Under the pieces are notes generated by a model. It saw nothing but the letters and a program-made list of their open reading frames with translations. It made no database searches and had not been told where the DNA came from. The position numbers and the translations under genes are program-made. A DNA stretch of 64,000 nt from NCBI RefSeq assembly GCF_009745985.1, contig NZ_WFIX01000171.1, forward strand, positions 124,001-188,000. Reading direction: 5' to 3'. Shown in pieces: positions 55,293 through 63,767 of this stretch; positions within the stretch are counted from its first letter, which is position 1; each line of letters opens with the position of its first letter. This DNA comes from Microbacterium karelineae. Its GTDB lineage: Bacteria > Actinomycetota > Actinomycetes > Actinomycetales > Microbacteriaceae.

Positions 55293-56954
55293 CTACTTGC
55301 CGCCGAGATGCAGCGCCCACGGCGTGCCGTAGGCGGCGACGGACGTCGTCACGCCCGTCAGGTCGTCGCTGATGTATGTGAGGTGATAGGTGCCCGCCAG
55401 CGTGACCTGGAGCATGTCCGCGGCGAAGATCTCCTGCGCCGCCACGTACTCCTCGGCCGCGGCCGCGGCGTCGGTCGCGTTGCGCGCGGCGGTCATGTGC
55501 GCGGTGACGTCGGGCTCGTCGTAGCCGCTCCAGTTGAAGACTCCGCCGAGCTCCTCGGGGAGCATGAACAGCGACGGGTAGCCCAACACGCCCGGGAGCT
55601 CGAGGTACCCCTGTGTCGCCACGAAGTCGATGCCTTCGCGGGCGCCGGCGTCGTAGAACATCGCCCCGAAGTCGGAGGCCTGCATCGCGTCGATCTCGAT
55701 GTCGATGCCGATCTGCTTCGCCGCGCTCTGGATGATCGTCGCCGTCTGCTGGAACTCCGTCGCCCCTGCGGGCACGGCGAGCACGAGAGGCGTGCTCAGG
55801 TCGGCATCGCTCTCCTCGACGAGGCGCTTCGCCTCATCGAGGTCGAGCACCGGCTCAGGCAGCGCATCATATGCGCCCTGATACGTCTCGGCCTCGTCCA
55901 TCGATTGGAAGGAGAGCTCGGGCACGATCGTCTTCTGCGCAGCACCGAGACCGCTGACCACCGTGTCGATGTACTGCGTGCGATCGATCGCGAGGCTCAG
56001 CGCACGGCGGATATTCGGATCCGCCGCGGGGCCCGTCGCAGACGCGGGGCCGAAACTGTACGACGCGGTCGACGGGCCGACCACCAGCGACCCCGCTCCG
56101 TCGCCTTCGAAGGCGGCGCGACCGCTCGGCGGGACATTGATCGCCCCGTCGATCTCGCCCTGTGTGAGGGCCGTCGTCAGCGTCGAGCTGTCGGTGACGA
56201 AGGTGTAGGTGAGGGTGTCGACGAGCGGTGCACCCCGCCAGTGGTCCTCGTTCGCGGTCGTGACGATGTCGCCGCCTGGCGTCCACCCGCCCTCTTCGAG
56301 CTGATACGGCCCGGTGCACATCAGGCCGCCCTCGGCGGTGCCGAGCGCATCGCCCGCCTTCTCTCCGAACTCCTTCTGCATCACCGCGGATCCCTGCCCC
56401 GCGAGCGCATCTCGGAACGTCGTGTCCGGCGCGACGAGGTTCACAGTCACTTCGTTCGGTCCGGTGACGACGATGCCGACCTCGGGATCCGGGACGACCA
56501 GCGCGAAGGCGGCGAACCACTGCGACGCCGGATCCATGCTCCGCCGGAGGCTGTATGCGACGTCCTCGGCCGTGACGGAGTCGCCGTTCCAGAAGGTCAC
56601 GTCTTCGCGGAGCGTGATGACGAAGGTGACGGGGTCCACGAACTCGGCCTTCGAGGCGATCCCCGGCTCGATCGAGAAGTCGGGCTGCAGCGACAGCAGG
56701 TTGTCGCAGAGGTTCGGGATGATGAGGTTCGCGGAGGCCGCGGGGTCGAGCGTCGCTGGTTCGCCCTCGACGATCGCCCACGTGACCTCGTCCACCGGCT
56801 GCGTGCCGGCGGGCAGGGAGTCGACGAGCGTCACGTCGCCGAAGCCGCCGTCACCGCCTGTCCCGCCGTCCCGCGGCGCGCACGATGCGAGGGCGAGAAC
56901 GCCCGTGAACACGATCGCACCCATCGTCAGAGCTGTTGTCTTCATGATCTTCAT
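55293..56954 (-). CDS. Peptide/nickel-type ABC substrate-binding lipoprotein
   Basis: A 553-residue SBP_bac_5 family lipoprotein. The signal ends with the lipobox LASC (Cys25). FWNGDSVTAEDVAYSLRR is the family signature block near residues 120-137. It should sit on the outer face of the membrane and deliver the operon's substrate. Two starts are possible, 56954 and 56945; the first is used. A 120-bp gap upstream contains a dyad and a triple heptamer, so an internal promoter may boost this and the following genes. Confidence 0.92.
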   Translation of the reverse strand: MKIMKTTALTMGAIVFTGVLALASCAPRDGGTGGDGGFGDVTLVDSLPAGTQPVDEVTWAIVEGEPATLDPAASANLIIPNLCDNLLSLQPDFSIEPGIASKAEFVDPVTFVITLREDVTFWNGDSVTAEDVAYSLRRSMDPASQWFAAFALVVPDPEVGIVVTGPNEVTVNLVAPDTTFRDALAGQGSAVMQKEFGEKAGDALGTAEGGLMCTGPYQLEEGGWTPGGDIVTTANEDHWRGAPLVDTLTYTFVTDSSTLTTALTQGEIDGAINVPPSGRAAFEGDGAGSLVVGPSTASYSFGPASATGPAADPNIRRALSLAIDRTQYIDTVVSGLGAAQKTIVPELSFQSMDEAETYQGAYDALPEPVLDLDEAKRLVEESDADLSTPLVLAVPAGATEFQQTATIIQSAAKQIGIDIEIDAMQASDFGAMFYDAGAREGIDFVATQGYLELPGVLGYPSLFMLPEELGGVFNWSGYDEPDVTAHMTAARNATDAAAAAEEYVAAQEIFAADMLQVTLAGTYHLTYISDDLTGVTTSVAAYGTPWALHLGGK

Positions 56955-56981
56955 TCCCGTCGTCTCAGCGCGTCGTCTTCT

Positions 56982-57037
56982 CGGTTCGTCGTCGAACCGC
57001 CGTCGCTTCGCGCGATGTTCTGTGTTCTGTGTTCTGC
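56982..57037. promoter_or_regulatory. Dyad and triple heptamer upstream of the binding-protein gene
   Basis: CGGTTCG at 56982-56988 and CGAACCG at 56993-56999 are perfect 7-bp arms with a 4-base loop. Next to it GTTCTGT is repeated three times in tandem (57017-57037, last copy GTTCTGC). The gap is the only break of over 100 bp inside the operon, so an internal promoter or a processing/attenuation hairpin is plausible. Confidence 0.4.
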
Positions 57038-57074
57038 TGCGGTCGATCGGGCGGGTGGCCCGCTGTACGGGACC

Positions 57075-57536
57075 TCAGCGCACGAGGAAGATGCGGATGC
57101 AGACCTGACCGCCCTCGTCGCGGGCAAGGCCGACGAACTGGTTCTCGGCCAGCCATCGATGCGGGGGGCCGTCGGTCTGGAAGACGGGCGCGGTGCGGAA
57201 ATAGAGCCCGGGGTCGTCCTCGGGGACGTCCTCTCCGCGCTCCATCCGCTCGATCACGTCGTCCGTCGCTCGGAAGTACCCGCGGTTGAGCACGTCGATC
57301 ACGAATCCGTCGTCGGCGCGGATCATGTATCTGGCCTCGAGCTGCGCCGTCCCGAAGCGCTCCACGGCCCAGTCCCCGCCGCCGCCCAGCACCTCGCCGT
57401 TGAGACGCGGACCGGCGACGGCGCCGCCGGTGACGGGTGTGAAGGACAGGCGCTCCTCGGGACCACGACCGATGTGCACATCCGTGTCGATCGTCGCGCG
57501 GATCTCGAAGACGAACTCCAGCTCGGGCAGGTTCAT
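57075..57536 (-). CDS. DUF3237 family protein, copy C
   Basis: A 153-residue DUF3237 protein: FTPVTGGAVAGPRLNGEVL, GDWAVERFGTAQLEARYM, GLYFRTAPVFQTDGPPHRWL and FVGLARDEGGQVCIRIFLV. It resembles copy B more than copy A. The ATG at 57536 overlaps the stop of the CocE-type hydrolase (57533), so the two proteins are made together. Confidence 0.87.
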   Translation of the reverse strand: MNLPELEFVFEIRATIDTDVHIGRGPEERLSFTPVTGGAVAGPRLNGEVLGGGGDWAVERFGTAQLEARYMIRADDGFVIDVLNRGYFRATDDVIERMERGEDVPEDDPGLYFRTAPVFQTDGPPHRWLAENQFVGLARDEGGQVCIRIFLVR

Positions 57537-59200
57537 GGCAGGTCCCCTTCCAGGACGGTGAGGGTGAGGGCGAGCCCCGTCGGCCCGCCGACGACGAGCG
57601 ATTGGGTGTTCCGATGCGTCTCGCCCCACGTCCACGGGTCGGCCCCCGTGCCCGTCTGCGGCAGAAATTCGGGGAAGTCGCTGCTGCATACGTGCACGCG
57701 GAGCCGGTGCCCGGCCCTCAGCCGGTATCCGATGTGCCCGAGATCGATGCGGAGAGTCTCGGGCTCTGTCGCTCCGTGCAGCTGCAGCTGGCCGCGCGCG
57801 ATCCGCAACGCGGATCCATCGGGGCCGACGTCGAGCACGCGCACGAAGCAGTCGGCGGTCGGCCCCGACGAGGTGAAGCGCACCCGCGCGGCCGCCGGAC
57901 CGGCGAGATCGACGTCGCCCGCAAGCGGGGGCGAATCGAATCGGAGCACGTCATCACGATCACCGAGCGGTGCCTCGTCGGGGCGGTGCAGGAGGTAGGA
58001 GAACGCGTCGGGCGCCGCCGAAGGGACGACATCGTCGGGGTCGTGTGTCCAGGAGAGCGTCGCCTCTTCTCCCGGCTCGTCCGCCACGAGCGTCCCCTCC
58101 GAGGTCGCCCATCGCGTGACGCTCCGCGTTCCCTCCGGCGGCCAGCACGCGCTCTCCCTCTCGCCCTCGGTCCCCGCCAGGTTCCACGCGACGCGCGGCA
58201 CATCCGAGGCTGCCCCGTTGCCGCGCACGAAGATCTCGAAGAACGCGAGGGCGGGATCGAGCGTGCGCGGCAACAGGTCGCGGACCTGCTCGGCGCTGCG
58301 CTCGGCGACGAGGTCCTCCTCCGCGTCGAGCAGAGCGAAGCCCTCGTGATCGATCGACTCGAGCCGGAGGAAGTGGTGCGCGTCCCAGTTCGGATGTCGG
58401 TGGATCCGATCGACGTCCGCCCACGCGAGCGGCGCGCAGTTGTCCCACCAGCCGATGGTGTGCAGTGCCGGGACCGAGCGCCCGGCGAACGCGTCCCCGG
58501 CCGGGAATCGCGAAAGCAGCACGGGGTTCGGGTACCACTGGTCATACGAGAGTCCGCGCGAACCGACCTGCGCCATGAACTCCTCCGCCTGGGCGGCGAA
58601 GTCGCGACGCGACCAGTCGGGCTCCCAGTGGATCATGTCGCTGTCGAAGAACTGGGTCAGCGGATACATGTACGTCACCGCCCACTCGACGTCGCGTGTG
58701 CGCTTCCCGGCGACACGTCGGATCGGCTCGCCAAGGCCCGTTCCCGTCACGCGCGGTGCGATCGCCATGAGTGCGGGGTGCCCGCTCGCGGCCGCCGCCC
58801 ACTGCGTGTAGCCGTAGTAGCTGTCGCCCCACATCGCGACGCGGCCGTTCGACCACGGCTGTCGGATGATCCACTCGATCGTGTCGTAGCCGTCGTCGAC
58901 CTCGTTGACGAACAGGAGCGCCTCGCCCTCCGAGCGGAACTTCCCACGCACATCCTGCGCCACGACGCGATATCCGCGCGCCATGAAGTAGGCCGCGATC
59001 TCGGGGATGAAGCAGTACTCGCCAGATTTGTCGTATGGCAGGCGGATGAGGATCGTGTCACCCGGCTCCGCGTCCGGTGCCTGCGGAGCACCGGGCAGAT
59101 AGACGTCCGCTGCGAGCAGGACCCCGTCGCGCATTCGCACGCGAGCCGAGGATGCGAGCTCGCTCTCAGGCGCCGGCTCGATGCGGTGAATCTCGGGCAT
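57533..59200 (-). CDS. CocE/NonD-type alpha/beta hydrolase (X-Pro dipeptidyl-peptidase family)
   Basis: A 555-residue hydrolase of the S15/CocE group. GYRVVAQDVRGKFRSEGE precedes the nucleophile elbow AMWGDSYYGYTQWAAA; the C-terminal jelly-roll domain begins around residue 340 (TRSVTRWATSEGTL). The family includes cocaine esterase, glutaryl-7-ACA acylase and X-Pro peptidases, all acting on acyl esters or amides. The ATG at 59200 has AAGGAG upstream; the frame before it overlaps the operator. As first gene of the long operon it probably opens the pathway, cutting the imported acylated compound. Confidence 0.9.
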   Translation of the reverse strand: MPEIHRIEPAPESELASSARVRMRDGVLLAADVYLPGAPQAPDAEPGDTILIRLPYDKSGEYCFIPEIAAYFMARGYRVVAQDVRGKFRSEGEALLFVNEVDDGYDTIEWIIRQPWSNGRVAMWGDSYYGYTQWAAAASGHPALMAIAPRVTGTGLGEPIRRVAGKRTRDVEWAVTYMYPLTQFFDSDMIHWEPDWSRRDFAAQAEEFMAQVGSRGLSYDQWYPNPVLLSRFPAGDAFAGRSVPALHTIGWWDNCAPLAWADVDRIHRHPNWDAHHFLRLESIDHEGFALLDAEEDLVAERSAEQVRDLLPRTLDPALAFFEIFVRGNGAASDVPRVAWNLAGTEGERESACWPPEGTRSVTRWATSEGTLVADEPGEEATLSWTHDPDDVVPSAAPDAFSYLLHRPDEAPLGDRDDVLRFDSPPLAGDVDLAGPAAARVRFTSSGPTADCFVRVLDVGPDGSALRIARGQLQLHGATEPETLRIDLGHIGYRLRAGHRLRVHVCSSDFPEFLPQTGTGADPWTWGETHRNTQSLVVGGPTGLALTLTVLEGDLP

Positions 59201-59263
59201 GTCGCTCCTTCGTGACGCCGCACTCGGGGTGCGGATGACGGTCACGCTACGGACGTCGACGTT

Positions 59264-59283
59264 TCTAGTCAAGTCCGACTAGA
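59264..59283. promoter_or_regulatory. TetR operator between divergent hydrolase and regulator genes
   Basis: TCTAGTC at 59264-59270 and GACTAGA at 59277-59283 are perfect 7-bp arms with a six-base spacer, a typical TetR-family dyad. It lies 64 bp before the hydrolase start and 79 bp before the regulator start, in a region richer in A/T than the neighbouring genes. It is the main candidate control point of the 15-kb operon. Confidence 0.82.
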
Positions 59284-59361
59284 CTATTGTTTACCCGGAC
59301 GTTACACACGGCGAGGGGCGCAGATGCGGTCCGACCGCCTGCGATGAAAGGAGACCGACGC

Positions 59362-59934
59362 ATGGCACGCCCATCAGTCGCCGCGGAGCGACGTGAACAG
59401 ATCATCGGCGCGACGATGACGACGATCGCCGAGCACGGAATCCACGGCACGACACTCGATCGCATCGCCGATGCGGTAGGCATGTCCCGCGGCCACGTGC
59501 GCCACTTCGTCGGAAACCGCGACAAGCTGCTTCTCGACACGGCGGTCGCTGTCTTCGCCGACGACAGCGGCGCGGTCGGCTCGATTCTGCCCGCCGGCGT
59601 CCAGAATATGCGGGGCGCGTTGGACTACCTCTTCGGCGTCGAGTTCGGCGGCCCCGACGTCGAGAACGCCATCGTTCTCGGCCTCGTCGAGTTCTCTCGG
59701 CAGAGGCCCGAGATCGCGGAGGTGCTCACGACGGCATATACCCGCACACGCGTCCAGCTGCGCGAGCTCATCGCTCGGGAGCGTCCGAACGCGTCCCCCG
59801 AGTCCTGCGCCACCGCGGCCTATGGCGTGCTCACGTGTGCTCTCGGATCGGTGTTCCTGGGCGATTTCGACCGCGATCCGTCCCGGCTCGCGCACGCGCG
59901 GGCGGCTGCGGAGGCACTGCTGTCCGCGGTCTGA
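59362..59934 (+). CDS. TetR-family regulator of the amine operon
   Basis: A 190-residue regulator: QIIGATMTTIAEHGIHGTTL, DRIADAVGMSRGHVRHFVGN (recognition helix near residues 33-52) and a BetI-like helical C-terminal domain. ATG 59362 is chosen, 11 bases after AAAGGAG; a GTG/TTG start upstream would add an unlikely extension. It is divergent from the hydrolase and most likely represses the operon through the dyad at 59264, released by the substrate or an intermediate. Confidence 0.88.
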   Translation: MARPSVAAERREQIIGATMTTIAEHGIHGTTLDRIADAVGMSRGHVRHFVGNRDKLLLDTAVAVFADDSGAVGSILPAGVQNMRGALDYLFGVEFGGPDVENAIVLGLVEFSRQRPEIAEVLTTAYTRTRVQLRELIARERPNASPESCATAAYGVLTCALGSVFLGDFDRDPSRLAHARAAAEALLSAV

Positions 59935-59958
59935 CCCGTCGACGTCCGCACGCCCGCC

Positions 59959-60780
59959 TCACCCGCTCACGAGCAGCGACACGATCATCGCGATGATGAC
60001 GGTGTTGAACGCAAAGGCCGTCACGCCGTGGATCGCGACGTTGCGGCGGGCGGCGCGCGTGAGGACGTCGACGTCGGTCGTCCCGAACGTCATCTGCACA
60101 CTGAGCGAGAAGTACACGTAGTCGGAGAAGCCGATCGCCTCGCCGCCGGGGAATCGGAGCCCTGTCGCGTCCTGGTCGACGTAGTTCTCGGCGAACAGGA
60201 GCGCCATGTTGATCCAGCTCGAGACGACGAAGGCGAGCGTCAGGGCGACGAGGGCGGTCTCGCCGCGCAGCGCGGGCGAGAACACGAGCATCGCGACGAC
60301 GACGAGCACGACGAGCGGTGTCTGCACCGCGAGGGCCCGCGCGCTCGAGGTCATCCCGAAGTCGCGCACCTTCGACATCCGCACCGACCGCCGCAGGCGC
60401 CCGCCCTCGGTTCCCCACAGCCCCAGCACCGTCAGGATCGAGTGCGCGAGCGTGTACACGATGCCGACGATCACGAGCAGCGGCAGGATGGCCGAGCGGT
60501 CGGGCGGGCCCGGATCCAGGAGCGTCCGCGCGACGAAGATCGCCGTCGGGACGAGGACCGCGAGGGTCGCGATCCAGCTGCGCCGCTGCGCTGACGCGAG
60601 CCAGCGCGGCGGGCGCGGATCGGCGTCGCGCTCGGGGACGACGGGGGCGACGGCCGGCGAGTCGGACCCGTGGGAAGCGGATCCGCGCGGCGCCTGCAGG
60701 CGCGCCCCGGCGACGAAGGCGATCAGGGGCGCGATCGCGGCGAACGCGAGCAGGGAGCGCTCGCGGAGGGATGAGGCCAT
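59959..60780 (-). CDS. DUF1345 family membrane protein
   Basis: A 273-residue membrane protein with about five or six hydrophobic segments. [20 protein letters not shown]-type sequence (about 219-238) is the family hallmark, followed by [19 protein letters not shown]. An insertion of polar residues (about 32-60) lies before the second helix. Function unknown. Convergent with the TetR gene and divergent from the ldh gene. Confidence 0.85.
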   Translation of the reverse strand: MASSLRERSLLAFAAIAPLIAFVAGARLQAPRGSASHGSDSPAVAPVVPERDADPRPPRWLASAQRRSWIATLAVLVPTAIFVARTLLDPGPPDRSAILPLLVIVGIVYTLAHSILTVLGLWGTEGGRLRRSVRMSKVRDFGMTSSARALAVQTPLVVLVVVAMLVFSPALRGETALVALTLAFVVSSWINMALLFAENYVDQDATGLRFPGGEAIGFSDYVYFSLSVQMTFGTTDVDVLTRAARRNVAIHGVTAFAFNTVIIAMIVSLLVSG

Positions 60781-60855
60781 GGATCCAAACTACGGCGTCC
60801 GGGCGCCGGCGCACGAAGCCTTCCCCGCCGCGGCGCGCGCTGAGAGGATGACGGT

Positions 60856-61815
60856 ATGACCGGCATCGAGAGTCCGAAGGTCACGATCGTCGGCGCGGGG
60901 GCCGTCGGATCCGCGACGGCGTACGCGATGCTCATCCGCGGCGCGGCGCGCGATGTCGTGCTCTACGACATCAACGCCGCGCGGGTGAGGGCGGAGGCGC
61001 TCGACCTGGCTCACGGGGCGATGTTCACGGGATCCGGGTCGGTGATCGGGTCGAGCGACATCGCGGCGACGGCCGGATCGCATGTGATCGTCGTGACCGC
61101 GGGCGCGGCGCAGAAGCCAGGACAGACGCGCCTCGAACTCGTGGAGACGAACGCGCGCATCTTCGCGACGATGATCCCTCAGCTCGTCGAGGCGTCGCCC
61201 GACGCGATCGTCATCGTCGTGACGAATCCGTGCGATGTGCTGACGATGCTCGCCGTCGAGCGGACGGGCATGGATCCGGCGCGCCTGTTCGCGTCGGGGT
61301 GCGTGCTCGACACGTCGCGGCTGCGATGGATGCTCGCCGAGCGGGCGGGCGTCGCCGAGAGCTCGGTGCACGCCCTCATCGTGGGCGAGCACGGCGACAC
61401 CGAGTTCCCGCTCTGGTCATCCGCCTCGATCGGCCCGGTCCCGCTGCTCGAGTGGACTCGCGGGGGCGAGCGGGTCTTCGCGTCCGGCGATCTCGACGAC
61501 ATCGCCCGCGAGGTGCGCACGGCGGCGTACACGATCATCGAGGGCAAGGGCGCGACGAACTATGCGATCGGGCTCGCGTCCACGCGCATCGCGGAGGCGG
61601 TGCTGCGCGACGAGAACGCGATCCTCCCCGTCTCGACCGTGCTCACGGGATACCTCGGGATCGACGGTGTCGCGATGTCGGTGCCGTGTCTCGTCGGCCG
61701 CGCCGGCGCGACCCCGGTGCGCGAGATGCAGTTCTCGGACCGCGAGCTCGAGCAGCTGCGCGCGTCCGCGGAGACGCTGACGCGCACGGCGGACGCGGCG
61801 CGCGAGACGATGTGA
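60856..61815 (+). CDS. ldh: L-lactate dehydrogenase
   Basis: A 319-residue LDH/MDH-family enzyme: VTIVGAGAVGSATAYAML (NAD), the substrate loop AQKPGQTRLELVETN with the Gln that favours lactate over malate, VVTNPCDVLTML, VLDTSRLRWML and the catalytic His in VGEHGDTEFPLWSSA. It interconverts pyruvate and L-lactate with NADH. Monocistronic, with a divergent DUF1345 gene upstream. Confidence 0.93.
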   Translation: MTGIESPKVTIVGAGAVGSATAYAMLIRGAARDVVLYDINAARVRAEALDLAHGAMFTGSGSVIGSSDIAATAGSHVIVVTAGAAQKPGQTRLELVETNARIFATMIPQLVEASPDAIVIVVTNPCDVLTMLAVERTGMDPARLFASGCVLDTSRLRWMLAERAGVAESSVHALIVGEHGDTEFPLWSSASIGPVPLLEWTRGGERVFASGDLDDIAREVRTAAYTIIEGKGATNYAIGLASTRIAEAVLRDENAILPVSTVLTGYLGIDGVAMSVPCLVGRAGATPVREMQFSDRELEQLRASAETLTRTADAARETM

Positions 61816-61878
61816 TCTCGCGCCCCGTGTCACCTGCCCTGGCGCTCGCGGCCCGAAGCCCCGCGCCGTGCTCGCCGC

Positions 61879-62865
61879 CTATTCGGCCGGCGCGAGGAAG
61901 AGCTCCTCGATGTCATCGAGGATGAGTTCGAACCCGTCGATGTCGACGCTGTTCCACACGCCGGAGCTCACGAAGTGGACCCGGTCGTTCTCGACGGCGG
62001 GGAGCCTCTCCCACAGGGGCGAGGATTCGATCCTCTCGCGCTCGCCGTCCGCGGTGTCGTCGACGTAGACGAACAGCATGTCGGCGGAGTCGAGAAGGTC
62101 GAGGTTCTCCTCACTGACGTCGATGCTGAAGTCGTCGGGATCGGTCTGCCCCTCAGGCTGGGCGATGCCGAGGGCGCGGAAGGCGATGCTCTCCGACGTC
62201 CCGATCCGAATCGAGTAGCTTCCGTCCGCGCTGACGCGCAGCGTCGAGACCGGCTGATCGGTGAGGTCGGCGGCCGCGACCCGCGCCTTCAGCTCGGCGA
62301 GCCGATCGTCGAGCTGTTCGAGACGCGCATCGGCCGTCTCCTCCTCGCCGAGGGCGCGGGCGACCTCGGTGAAGTTCTTCTTGATCTCGTCGAGATGAAC
62401 GTAGTTGTAGACGTACCCGAAGGTCGGCAGCGCCTCGGCCGCCTTGTCGTACGTCTCCTGGTTCCAGGGGTCGTCCTCGAAACCGGCGAAGGTGATGAAG
62501 AGATCGGGGTCCTGTGCGAGGACCTTCTCCCAGTCGAGTTCGCTGTTGTCTCCGACCAGAACGACGTCCTCCATTCTGTCGGCCAGGTAGGTCGGCAGGG
62601 AGTTCGGATTGACCGGCGACGCCACGGGCGTCACGCCCAGCGAGAGGAGGTTCGCGAGCGTGACGCTGTCGCCGGCGACCACGCGCTGCGGATCGGACGG
62701 GATCTCGACGTCACCGAAGTAGTCCTCGATCTCGTGAGTCGCCGACGCGGCGTCGTCGTCACCCGCGCCGGCGTCACCGGAGCAGGCGGTCAGGGCGAGG
62801 CCTGCGGCGAGCAGGGCGGCGGTGGGCATCGCCCAGCGACGCCGCCGACGTGTGAGGTGCGTCAT
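61879..62865 (-). CDS. Iron-siderophore ABC transporter substrate-binding lipoprotein
   Basis: A 328-residue FecB/FepB-type lipoprotein: twin-Arg-rich start then lipobox LTAC (near residue 29). The class III binding-protein pattern is seen in DPQRVVAGDSVTLANLLSLG and DLLDSADMLFVYVDD. It binds ferric siderophore outside the membrane and passes it to the permease. It starts 4 bp after the siderophore-interacting protein gene, in the same iron-boxed operon. Confidence 0.9.
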   Translation of the reverse strand: MTHLTRRRRRWAMPTAALLAAGLALTACSGDAGAGDDDAASATHEIEDYFGDVEIPSDPQRVVAGDSVTLANLLSLGVTPVASPVNPNSLPTYLADRMEDVVLVGDNSELDWEKVLAQDPDLFITFAGFEDDPWNQETYDKAAEALPTFGYVYNYVHLDEIKKNFTEVARALGEEETADARLEQLDDRLAELKARVAAADLTDQPVSTLRVSADGSYSIRIGTSESIAFRALGIAQPEGQTDPDDFSIDVSEENLDLLDSADMLFVYVDDTADGERERIESSPLWERLPAVENDRVHFVSSGVWNSVDIDGFELILDDIEELFLAPAE

Positions 62866-62869
62866 CCGC

Positions 62870-63724
62870 TCATCGCCTGCCGTTCGAGATCGAAGGGGCG
62901 CCCTCGGTGGGTGCCGCCTGCACAGGCTGCGGTGTCTCGGCGTTGACCTCACGCACCCAGTCGCCCTTGATGGCGCGCCACTGCTCGTCGTCGTACCCCC
63001 GCCGCCAGTAGGGAGAGCACGACAGGTGGTCCAGGTCGACGATGCGCTCGCGCAGCAGCACACGGCGCACCGCGCGGGTGGCGACGGCCTCGCCGTGCAC
63101 GAAGGCGCTCACCACCCCCTCGGGGCGCGGCAGGGCGGCGACCGCGTCGGCGAGCAGCGCGTCCGGATCGGCGCGACCGGCTCGATGCACCCACTGGATG
63201 CTCAGTTCGCCGGGCGAGGACAGCGCGATCTCTCCGGCGGCGTCATCGACCTCGGCGACGATCGTCACCGGCCTACCGGCCGGAACCGACTCCGCGCAGA
63301 CCGCGATCGCCGGCAGCGCGCTCTCGTCGCCGACGAAGAGATAGGCATCGGCCTCGGGATGCGGAAGGTACCCGTCCGCGGGACCGCGGAACTGCAGCCG
63401 GGCCCCCGGCTGCGCGCCCAGCGCCCAGCGCCCGGCATACCCGACGTCGCCGTGGGCGGCGAGGTCGAGCGTGAGCTCCCGGCGCACCGGATCCCATGCC
63501 CGCACCGTGATCCGGCGCGGATAGGGCCGCTGGTCCCTCGGCAGCTCGCGAACCGACTCCGCGTCGAACGGCACGCCATATGGCGCCGCATCGGGCAGGA
63601 AGAAGCAGTTCACGTAGGCGTCGGAACTCTCCGAGGGCTGGAATCCCGCGAGGCCCTCACCGCCCAGCACGACCCGAATCAGCTGCGGTGTCAGTCGCTC
63701 GGTCGCGACCACTTCTCCGTACAT
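62870..63724 (-). CDS. Siderophore-interacting protein (SIP, ferric-siderophore reductase)
   Basis: A 284-residue FAD-dependent ferric siderophore reductase of the ViuB/SIP family. The FAD motif is RPYPRRITVRAWD (residues 70-82), GDESALPAIAVCAE lies in the NAD(P)H domain, and SCSPYWRRGYDDEQWRAIKG is the SIP C-terminal signature. It reduces iron after import so that it can be released. The ATG at 63724 is 17 bp from the iron box, so the box should control it tightly. Confidence 0.93.
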   Translation of the reverse strand: MYGEVVATERLTPQLIRVVLGGEGLAGFQPSESSDAYVNCFFLPDAAPYGVPFDAESVRELPRDQRPYPRRITVRAWDPVRRELTLDLAAHGDVGYAGRWALGAQPGARLQFRGPADGYLPHPEADAYLFVGDESALPAIAVCAESVPAGRPVTIVAEVDDAAGEIALSSPGELSIQWVHRAGRADPDALLADAVAALPRPEGVVSAFVHGEAVATRAVRRVLLRERIVDLDHLSCSPYWRRGYDDEQWRAIKGDWVREVNAETPQPVQAAPTEGAPSISNGRR

Positions 63725-63734
63725 GCGCCCACCT

Positions 63735-63767
63735 CTCGAACTTAGATAACCCTAACCTAAGTTCGAG
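63735..63767. promoter_or_regulatory. DtxR/IdeR iron box inside a longer dyad
   Basis: TTAGATAACCCTAACCTAA at 63742-63760 fits the DtxR/IdeR box. It is flanked so that 11-bp arms CTCGAACTTAG (63735-63745) and CTAAGTTCGAG (63757-63767) are perfect reverse complements. The dyad begins at the stop of the upstream ATPase gene and could also end that transcript. Confidence 0.87.

Noticed and set aside
56982-56999. Dyad before the binding-protein gene as a further TetR site.
   Set aside because: CGGTTCG/CGAACCG has no likeness to TCTAGTC-N6-GACTAGA and has a 4-base loop, more like an RNA hairpin.
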